From positions 558,001 through 622,000 of the forward strand of contig JAVXUO010001062.1 in NCBI GenBank assembly GCA_033065855.1: 64,000 nucleotides of DNA. The letters run 5' to 3'. The DNA comes from Escallonia rubra. Taxonomy: Eukaryota; Streptophyta; Magnoliopsida; Escalloniales; Escalloniaceae. Shown piece after piece: positions 37,601 through 48,186 of this stretch; position 1 is the first letter of the stretch; each line of letters begins with the position of its first letter. Under the pieces are notes generated by a model that searched no databases, was not told the origin of the DNA, and worked only from the letters and a program-made list of their open reading frames with translations. A program made the position numbers and the translations under genes.

Positions 37601-40600
37601 CCCATGAACTCATAAGTACCTATTTGGCTAGCCCTTATGAGGGAGGCATCGCCCTGTGGTGGGGCCGCAGACTGGGTCGTTACATTAGGGTTCTTGCCCT
37701 TTAGAGTATTTGACTTGGGGCTTATATATATTTCTTGAAAAGTAAATGGATTGAAAGATCACGAAGGGAGGAAGTTGAGACAAGGACCCAAATGTGAAGG
37801 GAAGTGAGTATAATTTCCAACATCTGAGGGGTGGCAAGTGTAATAGGCCCAAAACTGAGGGGGCATTAATGTCATTTACCCTTGCAAGTGGCATCGGTAA
37901 CATTTAATGGACTCACATCAACAATCATCGTAATAACTTAGCAGCAGCTTCACTTAGAGGATGTCAACAAGCATAAAGAAGGACACTAGATGGCTACCTC
38001 TTGGATGCCCATCCAAACTTCACTGAATGGTCTGAATCAGTAAAGCTTAAATAAATAACAAGTAAAAAGACACCAAACTGGAACAACAAGCCCTCTTTGT
38101 TGGATGAAATAAATCAAGATGTGACAGAATCACCTGCCTTGGGTACTTTAAAGACAATTGAAGGCAAACTGAGAGAAGAAACAAGTACTGATGCAGACCA
38201 CATCGCAACTCTTTTCTAATTTTGGACTGTACACATGACGCTCTAGATGATAACCAATAAAAAAAGCAACTTTACACTCAGAAGCACTTGGCCCAATTGA
38301 GTAGGCGCCCCATAGCCTCAATGACAGTCTCATGTTTGATTTTTACTACTGCAACTGCAATGCACCTATTTTTTATATACACCAAGCAGGGTGTACTCAT
38401 AACTCTAATCTGGTGAATCGCAGTTTTAAGCGTACAAGTGAGGACTTTGACCAATTAACTTACATGCCATGATTTGAGCCTATGCAAATCAACAAAGTTT
38501 GTGATTGACCAATGTGGGAGAACTTAACCAACGCAAATTGCCAATTTAAGAAGACTACCTTACTTATATGGCTCTCAAGCAATGCAGCTGTAAGAAACTA
38601 CTGCACATTAAAGGTTTGTTTGTGAGGGGTACTAGGGAAAATTCTCCTTTTTGCTGCAAAAGTGAGTGATTACTAATTAGCTAAGTAGCGCAGACACGGA
38701 CACCGCGTACAACGCAGACACCGCAATTTCCACAATAACAAACGTTGGAGACCACACGACACGGTTAAATACGCATATGTTTATGTTATATATATGTTTA
38801 TATAAGTTTCAAGCACGTTCTTCCCTCATGAAAATGTAAAACAACAACTAATAAATGATAAATTAAAGTCATACTTGAAATCAAGTTACTATAGATAATA
38901 CGGGAGTGCAAGATCCCATAAAAACAAGCCAAAAGGAAAAGATAAATGGCTTTCGTCTCTTCCATCCACCAAGATTAATCAACATAAATTGTCTCATCAC
39001 GTTTATTGTCCTCCGGACCTCCATCATCAACCTTTCCCTGCACACACTAATCAATCGAGAGATTCGTTTTCTATGTTAGATTGCCTTCGTCTAGGGCTGG
39101 CAAAATATGACCCAACCCATACAATCCAACCCAAGCCATTGATTTTTTGACCCTACGGGTCAACCCCCACAAACTAGTGGGATGGGTAACTCGACCCGCG
39201 GGTCACACTTGGGTTGCTCACATAAACAAGGGTCAGAGTGGGTTGGGTCACTCGACCCACGGGTCCAAATAGGTCGCTACATAAACAAAGCAAAAGATCC
39301 CTAAATCAGACTTCACTTCACCCCCGTTGATTTCCTATTCAAGCGGCGTGACAACCACCACCTATCGTCGGCAGAGCCACTCTCCATCACGTGAGCAGCT
39401 TTCCCACCACCAGCATTCTCTCTCTCCATTGCCGACGGTTCACCTCTTTGTCGTTGGCACGCCTGTTGGCTTTCTATCCAAGCGGTGCCTTCGACAGTGA
39501 CAACCACCACTACCTCCGGCAGAGCCTTAGCGGCTTTCCCCACCTCCAGCAGTCTCTCTCCCCATCGCCGGCAATTCTTCTCTTTGTCGTCGGCAGTTCC
39601 TCTCTCCATCGCCGACAGTCTCCATTTCAATTTCTCTTGCTCCTAAACCCTAGTCTCTGTCTTCTCTCAGATCAGGTATTGTTTCTCTATACTTATTGAT
39701 CTTATCATGCTATCTTTTTTATACTATTTTGGTTGGGTTTCTGTAATTGGGTTTTTCGTGATTATTCCTCTTTCTTTATACTTTTTGGTCTGATGGGTTT
39801 GAGTAAATGGATTTGATTCTTTCTTATGCTTAGCGCTTGTTTCTGTTTTTGGCATTTCTTATGAATGTGAGTATGAACTCAGATTCCAGATTTTGGAGTA
39901 TGTCGCTTGATTCTTCGGAAGTGGTTCTTTGTGACTTGATATGTAGAGAATATATGAATATCTGCAGTTTGTATGTTGTGAACTTCGAATTTTTAATACT
40001 TTGATACATGGTATTGATTCTTTGAATGAACTTCAAATATATATTTGAAGTTTGTATGTTGTGTGTACTGATTTCATGTGATGTTGTAGGTTTCAATACT
40101 CTGATACATGGTATTGCAAGGTGGTTGAGGTGATTGCTGGTGTTTAGTTAGTGGAGAGTGGTAGGAAAAAGGGTGTACCCTGATATGGTTACTTATAACA
40201 CTTTGATTGATGGGTTCTCTAGGATTGGAGATTTCAATCAGGCCAAGCGTCTTATGGACGAGATTTTGCAGTCACTGAAGGAGGAGGACAATAACAACAA
40301 TAAAGATTTTGTTGTAGGAGGGATGGAGTTACAATCAAATGTGTTCCGCACACCACGTCCATCAGTAGGTATTGTAAGAACAGAAGGCTTGAGGAAGCAC
40401 CTGCCCTCTCTGAGGATATGCTTGGAAATGGGATTTTACCTGATGTAGTTGCTTATAGTTCTGTCACAGATGGCCTTTGCAAGCATGATCAGCTTGCTGA
40501 AGCTAAAGTGATGTTTGAGGAGATAAGAAGGTGATGTTTGAAATTGCATTGCTGCTTAATGTCTAGAAGAAAGAATTTTTAATGTCCAATTTTCAGATTT

Positions 40601-42817
40601 TGAACATTTTGTATCTCTAATTATTGAGCATATAGCTTATGGTGCTATTCTTTGTTGCTAGATGACAGCAGCTATTGCAATTGAGGACGTGAGATATTGC
40701 GAGCCTTGACTACACATAACAATCTATGATGCATTTGAGGACAATGATACTATTTAAATACTGATGGAGTCGCTTCAAAATGCTTTCAATGTAGTGTTAC
40801 TTTTTTGATTTTATAATCTTTAAAAGAGAAGAATGCTGATCTTTAAAACTTTTTTTAGTTTTGACCTTGTGTTTGTTCAAAAGAGAAGCAGTAGTAGTAG
40901 ATTTAGTTTGCAATATGTATTTGCATTTATAAATTTTAATATGATGAGAATGAGAAATATATACTCATGATTACGATAAATGCCTCATAAAAAGAAAAGG
41001 AAAAAAAAAAACGAGCCTCAGGTCGGGTTTGATTGCCTAACCCATTTTTGACCCAACTCGTGCCAACCCAAGACTGCCTGGGTCAGCTCTGGGTTGGACC
41101 CATTTTTGACCCGTAATTTTTCGACCCGACCCAACCTGCCCATTGCCACCCCTACCTTCGTCGAAAAGCCTCATCTCCGTCTTAGTCAGGCATGAGTCAA
41201 TTGGAATACAATCTACCATTAGGGTTTGCCCAAGTCTTCCAATTTATAATAAAACCCCAACTTTCCTTAACATTCCAGAATGACTTTAAGGTTAAAAAAT
41301 TTCAGTTTTGCCCTGTAGGTGTCAGATACACCTACATAAGGTGTCCAACATGTGTCTGAGGGGTGTCCGGATGTTGGTAGATATCGGACACGATACCTTG
41401 ACCCAGAAGAGGTGTCCGTGCTTCCTAGCTTATTAGTCAATATGGTTTTTGGAGTCTACTTGCTACCAAGAACTAACACAAAGGTCTATTAGTTGCAGAG
41501 CAAAAGTCTCTGATGTGTATATTCTATTCGCTCCATATAAGCGCAGACAACATTTTTGCAACCTTTTGTAGGAGATGTATTGATGTCATTTCGCGTAAGA
41601 AGCTAAGTCATGGCGTAGGCTTTTACATCTCTCAGCTAGTTGCGAGGCAAAGAAGCCTAGATACAAAATTTTATGCCTCCTCATCTCCTTCTCCCTTCTT
41701 TTTTCTTCTTTTCACCTGTAACAGCGATGTTGGAATTCCCCATTATTTTGCGCTTGAAAATCCACAAGTAACCCATTCCCTTTGACTATTCCACCATACT
41801 CCAAAGAACTGACAATAGTACGAGATTACCACTCACATTAGTGCTCACGTCATTCAAACTAACCGATAAACTCTATACCTCTCCTGCCTAAAATTAATCT
41901 CTCCTCTTGCATCCGACTAAAATCAAAGCTTAAGATTTCTCCCACATACACTTACTAAGTGGGTCTACTGGGTTTAAATAATGGTTCAAGTTCTAGTGTA
42001 TCGTGGCTATCGAGAAAAACTTGACAGTCGGATCCAGTTCCTATTTGTCTTAGGTCATAGCCCAAGCTTTGTGTTGTAAGCATTTCTTGATTCAGCTATT
42101 TTTGTCAATAATACTTCCTTTATGTAAAAGAAAACCCCTTTAATTAGTATAGGTTTTACTGTGCACTCAGATGGACGATAAAAGAGCAACACGGCGTTGA
42201 CTCGGATGGCTGAAAGGCAGATCACACATCGTTCCAACATTAAGAAATCAAGCGAGCTCACACACTACAACTTATCTGTATATTACGTCACTCTAAGAAA
42301 GCAACATAGCTTCATATTTGAAGGTAACGTCTTTTTCTCTTTTTTTTTTGGGGGGGGGGGGGGGGTCAAGTAATATCACAAATTATACACAGTGGTTCAT
42401 GCTTCAGAAAAAAAGAAAAAAGAGAAACAGAATCAACACAATTGCCAAGACAGGTAAACACGCACTCTATTCCTATTTGGCTAACTACAACTGAAGTAAA
42501 AATTTTAGATATTGTATACATACTTATATATCCATTAAGAGAGAAAAAATTACATGGGTATTTAGATTTCTTTCCATGTCTTAGTAATCTTTACCGGGAA
42601 GGTCTAACTAGATAACTTTTCCTGAGGTATTAGTCTTTCCGATCGATGATATGCACAAAAACATGCATGAAACATGTCTGAGTGTGTGCGAGTGTGGATG
42701 TGTGTGTGATTGTGGTCGATTAAATGGTGAACAGATTAAAAAACAAGCAATAGGGAAATCATGTTGAAAAGAGGAACAATCTGGAGAGAGAGAGAGAGTT
42801 CAAATTGATACCGCCAT
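34616..42817 (-). CDS. NOI/RIN4-like small protein
   Basis: Coding exons on the minus strand: 42812-42817 (ATG GCG only), 35468-35650 and 34616-34660. Together they give 77 aa: MAEKGRPLP, then the NOI/AvrRpt-cleavage-type motif LPKFGEWDVNDPASAEGFTV, a Lys/Ser/Pro-rich linker, and the Cys-rich end KKWFCCMQSASAES. The CC near the C-terminus is the expected acylation site that anchors RIN4-type proteins at the plasma membrane. The family is linked to immune signalling (RIN4) and to nitrate-induced genes. The two-codon first exon was picked because ATGGCG|GTATCA gives the standard MAEKGRPLP start in the right phase and the total matches the family length. Its 7.16 kb intron is filled with nested transposons. 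Exons 2-3 are firm; exon 1 is likely but needs a transcript. Confidence 0.88.
36613..37102 (-). mobile_element. TRIM retroelement, minus-strand member of an inverted pair
   Basis: LTRs 36613-36742 and 36964-37102 read inverted as TGTGATATCCCACATC ... GTTACA/GTTATA. The primer-binding site is at 36949-36963 (inverted TGGTATCAGAGCC, initiator Met-tRNA type). The polypurine tract is next to the left LTR (inverted AAGGTGGGGAGAT). Interior of about 221 bp is non-coding. TRIM size and layout are complete. The outer flank is TTAGG (36608-36612). Confidence 0.92.
37103..37194. repeat. spacer between the TRIM pair: 24 bp tandem repeat plus LTR scrap
   Basis: Two perfect 24 bp units (37103-37126, 37127-37150) and a partial third, each a further copy of the LTR tip CATCAGATGTGGGATATCAC. 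Then 37167-37192 is a plus-oriented LTR fragment (ATTTGTAATTGGCCTTATAA). Each LTR tip is itself a near-palindrome (TCCCACATCGGATGTGGGA). Confidence 0.85.
37195..37684 (+). mobile_element. TRIM retroelement, plus-strand member of an inverted pair
   Basis: LTRs 37195-37334 and 37546-37684 start TGTGATATCCCACATCGG and end GTTACA/ATTACA. The primer-binding site ATGGTATCAAAGCC follows the left LTR (37336 on) and the polypurine AAGGTGGGGAGAT precedes the right LTR. The interior (211 bp) matches the minus-strand copy. Right flank is TTAGG (37685-37689), identical to the left flank of the minus-strand copy. Neither inner border has its own duplication. Confidence 0.92.
39092..41154. mobile_element. 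hAT element carrying a captured PPR fragment
   Basis: Element of 2063 bp with TIRs TAGGGCTGGCAA and, inverted, TAGGGGTGGCAATGG. Flanked by a perfect 8 bp duplication CCTTCGTC (39084-39091, 41155-41162). Subterminal regions are full of GACCCAACCC/GGGTTGGGTC boxes on both sides, as hAT transposase-binding regions often are. No transposase. From about 39330 to 39650 there is an imperfect internal duplication of a Ser/Pro-coding block (TTCAAGCGGCGTGACAACCA type). The PPR fragment is at 40158-40533. Confidence 0.88.
40158..40533 (+). pseudogene. captured pentatricopeptide-repeat (PPR) gene fragment
   Basis: Two to three PPR units can be read, broken by a frameshift between 40300 and 40400. First VYPDMVTYNTLIDGFSRIGD and FNQAKRLMDEIL. 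Then, in another frame, LEEAPALSEDMLGNGILPDV, VAYSSVTDGLCKHDQLAEA and KVMFEEIRR, then TGA. This is P-class PPR phrasing (VTYNTLIDGF). No start, no transit peptide and far too few repeats for a working PPR protein. It lies wholly inside the hAT element. Confidence 0.9.
42341..42365. repeat. homopolymer T9G16 tract
   Basis: A T run followed directly by 16 G in intron 1 of the NOI gene. A similar long G run is at about 43544-43558. Length may be unreliable in the assembly. Confidence 0.8.
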
Positions 42818-45135
42818 GATCTTTGCAGGTAGAGATGGAAGGTCTGAGGAGCTGCTGGAAATGGCTTCTCTTTTGGGTTTTGTGTAAGTCTTCTTGCCTT
42901 GTTTTGAATTCACTAGCAGATTGATTTGATTTTTGATTCCCTGATAAATGAAAGAAAAACTGGCTTCTGAACTCTGGTGCAAAGCAAAAGAGAGGGATGA
43001 AGAGAGAGAAGCTTAGCTGGCTGTGAAGTGGGCCATGGGACAGGCACACCATGTGATGTGATAGACCAAACCGCAGTTTCTTTAGATTAATACCGGAATG
43101 AATTTTCTATGTCTTAGGTTTTTTAGATTAATTTTAATGCGGTTAAATTCAAGCTTATTACACAAAGGCATCTCGTTCACTATTTTCTCTGTTCGTAACA
43201 TTTCATAAGCGTGCTTGAAGCCCATTTTAATCCTTTTGCACTTTAAAAAGCCTTTATGTCAGCCATCCGTCCATTTGTCCGTTAAAAGGTCGTGCGTGCG
43301 TGATACGCACGTGATTAAGAAACAACGTAGAGTGAGGGTATAACAGAAACAATACTAAAATCCAAAAATGGAGGGTACATTGTCTTTTTCGTCCCGCCCA
43401 AAGTAAACCATGTACGTACATATACATATGACATATAGATATAGGTTTACGTATATAGATCTAGGCATAGTGAAAAAGAGTCTTTAAACCCACTATATTT
43501 GCCTTTTCTCTAGAGCACCTCCGATTATCTACGGGGGTTTTGGGTGGGGGGGGGGGGGGTGTCTTTGACTTGTTTTTCTTTCTTTTTAAAGTAGGGAAAT
43601 AAGTTTAACCTTTCCTTGATCGGACCTTTTGGCCAATCGAGGAAGGGTTAATGAACACCTTTTTTAAAGTAGGGAAATAAGTTTAATAATTTGTTGTTGA
43701 CTAATCTTATCAAATTAAATAAATTTATATGATTAGTGAAAGTGTATGGTTAGTAGTGAAATTGAGCAATTTATTTTTCGTTTAACGTATTCAATAGTGA
43801 TGCGAATTCTTTTATGTTAGTCATTAACTTTTTTATTATAACTTTTTTGGCAATCCCCGATTAGACTTTCTGAATCGGCCCCTGCTGGAAGGTGATATGT
43901 AGGTGAAGAGTTTGGCCGGATTTTAAATATTTGGTAGTAAGGTCAATTTGGGCGAATTTTCGTTTTTGGCAGGATCAGTAACCTTCCTCTGGATCTTTAA
44001 TGTTTGGGTTTTACTCTACCTCTTGAGACCCAAAACCTACTTTTCGACGATTGTAGTTTGGCGATTCTGACGTTGGATTCTGGCCATTTTCCAGCGGCGG
44101 TCTTTCTACTCGAAATTTCTCGTTTGGTCATTTTGGTTTAATAAATTTAGCATTCAGTTTTCTTGCTGAAGTGTTTTTTTCTTTTTCTACATTTCCAGCG
44201 AATGCGCATGTCTTGCAATTTTATGTGTGTCGTGACTGCTCTTTTAGCTATTCGATAATGGTGCCTGGGTTTGGGTCAAGTGTTACATACAGGGATTTTT
44301 CAGGCGTCATGGTCTCGTGTTGGCTAGTTTGAGGTTGTGCCCTTTGACCTGCTAGTTTGTTTGAGGTTGTGTTGTGTTTGAGCTGTCTTTTCAATGTTTT
44401 TACCCCTTAGTTGTTGGCATGGCTTGCCCACCTTGTCCATCATCTCCCCTTCTTGCCTGCTAGGTGGTTGTTCCTCCTTCCCTTTTGAGTAGCTCTTTGT
44501 TTTTGTTACAATAGTTGTTGTTTGATGGGTTGTGGATTCAGGGTAGTTGTTTTGGTTAGACCTGGTGTTTTGGTAGGGCTGTTGTGTTTGGTGGTGGTGA
44601 TGGGTTTGATTGATTTGGAGCTGAAGTTATGATGGGTTTGGTGGTGATGAGTCCCTCCTAACCCCTTCGAGTCTCCAATTGGATCTCATGTGGTATGGTT
44701 GTAGCCAAGGATGGTAATGAACACCTTTTTTATAGTCATGTTGTTATATCGACAAGGCACACATAGGGGAAAGAATGGACAATACAAGGTTTTTGCTACT
44801 GGACCAGATGGTTGTTAGGCCTTTCAGGTTAATTGAAGGAAAAACTAAGGTGTGAGCGAGGACTTAAGATTGGGCAAGGAAGCTGGCTCATGTATTGTTT
44901 GATTTTAAAATTGTTGGAAAACAAGTAACTGATATGTTTCTTGGTTGATGTATCTAGATCCATCAAGGTAAATCTTGGTGTTATTTTATGCTTTGTTTTC
45001 AATTCACCAGGTTTCTGGTGTTACCTGTGAACCTTTAGGGCCAGCCAAGTTACTTTGAGTTAAGGTAAAGTCTAAGATATACTATTTTGGTTTAATTGTA
45101 AATTGTCCAGAACCTATTAGGTAGTCTATTATTAA
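42818..45135. other. promoter side of the NOI gene and intergenic region
   Basis: Bases just above 42817 are the 5' leader of the minus-strand NOI gene. No further gene recognised. A 25 bp direct repeat (TTTTTAAAGTAGGGAAATAA at about 43585 and 43662) surrounds an inverted pair (AACCTTTCCTTGATCGG / CCAATCGAGGAAGGGTT). 44000-45130 is T/G-rich on this strand without a believable frame. Confidence 0.4.
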
Positions 45136-45175
45136 CTAGTTTTGACCCCGTGCGGTGCACACATGAACAATCGTG
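45136..45175 (-). mobile_element. Helitron 3' terminus, minus orientation
   Basis: Read inverted: GTGTGCACCGCACGGGGTCA then AAACTAGT, i.e. GC-rich arm followed by the CTAG end of a plant Helitron. A candidate 5' end for it, inverted, is near 51750 (CTCATATATATATAATTATA), which would make later insertions nested inside it, but that end is mutated. Confidence 0.5.
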
Positions 45176-46813
45176 ATTAAATAAAATTACGTAAATAGAA
45201 TGCATGATACCAAAATTTTAACAAAGAACGAAACACAGAAATTTATATAATCGTCCTCTAAAATAAGCATCTAAGAATAAGACTAAATGCATCAACTATT
45301 TGAAAGTGATAAAACAAAAATATCAGCAATAATAAAGGAATAGAAAAGTGGAGAGCGTCATGTGAGTCACAGAATGAGCGTTGATATCCCGAAAGAACAA
45401 ATTATGTCTGATAGATGAAACAAAAAGAAATAAAGCAATAACCTTATATAAAGAGAAATTGCTTAAGAAGAACATATATAGGTGACTATAAAAGTTGCTT
45501 AGTTGGTTTAATGCTCGGAATCATATAACAAAGCAAAAATACCATGCTTTAAAAAATAATTCAAATAAGGTAATGGAGTATGAACCGCCAAGTAGAGAGG
45601 AATAGATTTCACCTAAATGGTCAAGAAAAACATGGGTGTCAAGGTGGTAAAGCTTTCATAAGAAATATAGCCATATCATGAAACAACACACATAGAGATC
45701 TAAAAATGACAAAAAAAAATGAGAAATACATTACTACAATTAAAATAAGTGAAAATTAGTTCTAAGTAATGAAACGCTTTATCCCACTTTGATGGCGTGG
45801 AGAGGAAGATGGCATCATAGACATCGAAGTTCCAAAAGAGGGAATGAAGTGAAAGAGAGGAAGAAAAGGGAAAATTAACTTTAATATCCCTTAATGATGA
45901 GAGAAATCTAATTATATATATATGAAAGCCGTCGCTTATCATTTCGCCACGTGGATTTTATTTAATGTTAAATGAAACCAATTTTAAATACTTACAATTA
46001 TGACTTTCTACCTCTGAATTCAGTTAAATTTTATCTTATCAGTTTAAATTTCAAAAGTAACTTGCAATTATAACGCCTCAATCAAGTGTCCGCAATTATC
46101 ATTTTCTCATTAATCTAATTAATATTTGATTCCACAAAATATTTCTTAAGTCTCAAATAGGCAGCCTCATCTTTTCCCCCTCTCTCTTACGCACATGTAA
46201 ACTTAAATTCCTAATTAAACCATCAATTTCGTGATTTCATCACTCACTTTCTTCCTCTTCCTAAGCTCAAAGCCCTAAAATCTTACCCCTAATTAAAATC
46301 TTGCCTTATCTCATTATTTTCTCTCTTTTATTCCCAGCTTCTCTATTGCCCCTAAAATCTTGCATTTTCCTCAATCTTCAGCCATGATTATCTTCAAATG
46401 TTTTTTCTCTTGAAATATCTAATATAATTGAGGAAATGATATAAATTTACGCAATTATATCCTTAATTGCAACTCTATCTGACATCTTGAAATCAATGTA
46501 AATATTCTCTCAAGATCAATTAGAGTGATTATTTTACAAATTAATATATTCGTTATAAAACCAAACTAAGAAAAAGTTGTCAACTGAGCTTTTACTAGCA
46601 CTTTCTCTTCCTTCTACATCTGTGCATGTGGATTACCCTCTTTATTTTTTTATATTAATTTTTATTATGTCATTATAGGTTGCTATTATAATATCCTTTT
46701 TTTAAAAAATGTCTCTATCCAAATATCAGATACAAATGAATCCACATCTTCTAAAGTCTAAACTTTAACATTTTACCACCAAACTTAAATATGAAATCGG
46801 ATAATATAGTTAA

Positions 46814-47734
46814 CTAGCTTTGATCCTTTGCGTTGCACACGGAGCACTGTGTAATAATTATAAAAAAATTTATTTGACTACCTGAATGGATTTTGTAATA
46901 CAACTGTGTTATGAATAACCATATATAAAAAATATACGAAAAAGGAACGTGAATTTCTTCGAATGTCAAAATTATAAGCGAGATTTAAAAAGTATTTTTC
47001 GTGCAATAATACGTTAGATGATCATAAGCGATACTTTTGAAGTGTACCTATGTTGTGATATAATAGTAATAAAAAAATGAAATTTAGTACCCTTTTATTA
47101 GAAAGAAAGTCGTGAAATATTGCACATGGGATAAAGAAAATATATAATACTTGAACACATAGAAAAATAAAATAAACGAATTTGGTAATAAATGAGAAGC
47201 TTAAAGACGTAATATAGAAATAAAAAATACAAATTTAGGTCTATCTTGACCCATTCTTTCTATGTAAAGATATTGTGGATAATATAAGATTATCAAATTC
47301 TATAACAACTAAAAAATGCATTGAAACTTTTCTTTTCTTGAATCGATGTTGGCGTCCAATTCCTAAAACTTTTAATTTTCAGGCAAAAAACGCTTGAGGT
47401 GGAGAGTGAGTTCATAACGTTGAATAAAAGAAATGATAGGATTGATGAGACAATTATGACATATATTTATAATATTACAATTTTGAGAGATTCAAGGAGA
47501 GATTTTGAGGGATTAATGGAAAAGATGACAATGGTAAGATCTTCAAATTTAAAAGAAAAATCAGTTAAGGCTAATGTGTATAAATCAAAGTCTTCAATCA
47601 CTCATTTGAAATGACTAAATTTTAGGGATATAAATTTAGAACTAAATATATTAGAATAAATTTTTTAGTTCACATGACAAAAAAAGAAAGTGTTCACGTA
47701 GGCGGTGACGTTAACACATTCTCTCAGATTCGAT

Positions 47735-47785
<51 letters not shown>

Positions 47786-47787
47786 GA
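46814..47787 (-). mobile_element. minus-strand Helitron nested in the plus-strand one
   Basis: Read inverted, it begins TCTAATTATATATATATA (ending at 47787) and ends with GTGTGCAACGCAAAGGATCA, then AAGCTAG at 46814-46817. Length 974 bp, non-coding. The 5' side carries a (TA)n expansion at 47739-47781. Its first bases match those of the surrounding element, so both belong to one family. Confidence 0.6.
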
Positions 47788-47911
47788 TTTGTATCTTTAA
47801 CAAATTTCATATTTATGAAATCGTTGTGCCTATAATATATGAGTTTATAAATATGAAATGATTTAACCGAAATTGTTAAGCCTAATCTATCTTCTGTGAA
47901 TAATTTCAAAG

Positions 47912-48186
47912 TTTTCTTTTTTTAGATTCATCATAGCACGATGTCAAACGTTTCCTCTTTTAAATTCATCATCATTACCACGTTTTATTTTTTATTAGAT
48001 TTTAAATTATTATGCTTCTGACCTAATATCTCTCTCACAATTCTCTTGCCTTTCTCACATAAACTTCACTTGTTCCATACTTTTTGTTGGACATAACTAG
48101 GTAGGTTCATCAAACACTTATGTGTTCTTCATGTATCTTTGGACATTTACAATTTTTTTATATCTTGGACGACTATTTTTCATGAA
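47912..48186. repeat. dispersed repeat, copy A
   Basis: About 270 bp nearly identical to 60122-60397 in the same orientation (TTCATCATCATTACCACG, TAAACTTCACTTGYTCCATA, CTTTTTGTTGGACATAACT, TATCTTGGACGACTATTTTT). It lies in the 3' half of the plus-strand Helitron. Confidence 0.9.

Larger units (their letters stand above)
35986..37881. mobile_element. TIR element (MULE-like) hosting two TRIMs
   Basis: Ends GGGGTAAATTACACT (left) and AGGGTAAATGACATT (right, inverted). The TIRs are alignable farther in after a short indel: TATTACACTCGCTACCCCTCA against TATTACACTTGCCACCCCTC. Without the TRIM insert the element is about 820 bp. No target duplication was found at the apparent borders, so either the edge is mutated or the family is not a MULE. 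No transposase. Confidence 0.6.
38681..41428. mobile_element. outer hAT-like element split by a nested hAT
   Basis: Ends are CTAAGTAGCGCAGACACGGACACC-like (left) and, inverted, CTAGGAAGCACGGACACCT (right). An 8 bp duplication with one mismatch flanks it (CTAATTAG 38673-38680, CTTATTAG 41429-41436). Inner sequence repeats GGACACGTGTCC-like motifs (GGTGTCCAACATGTGTC near 41340). Subtracting the nested insert leaves about 680 bp. The family recurs at 27494-27800. Confidence 0.6.
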
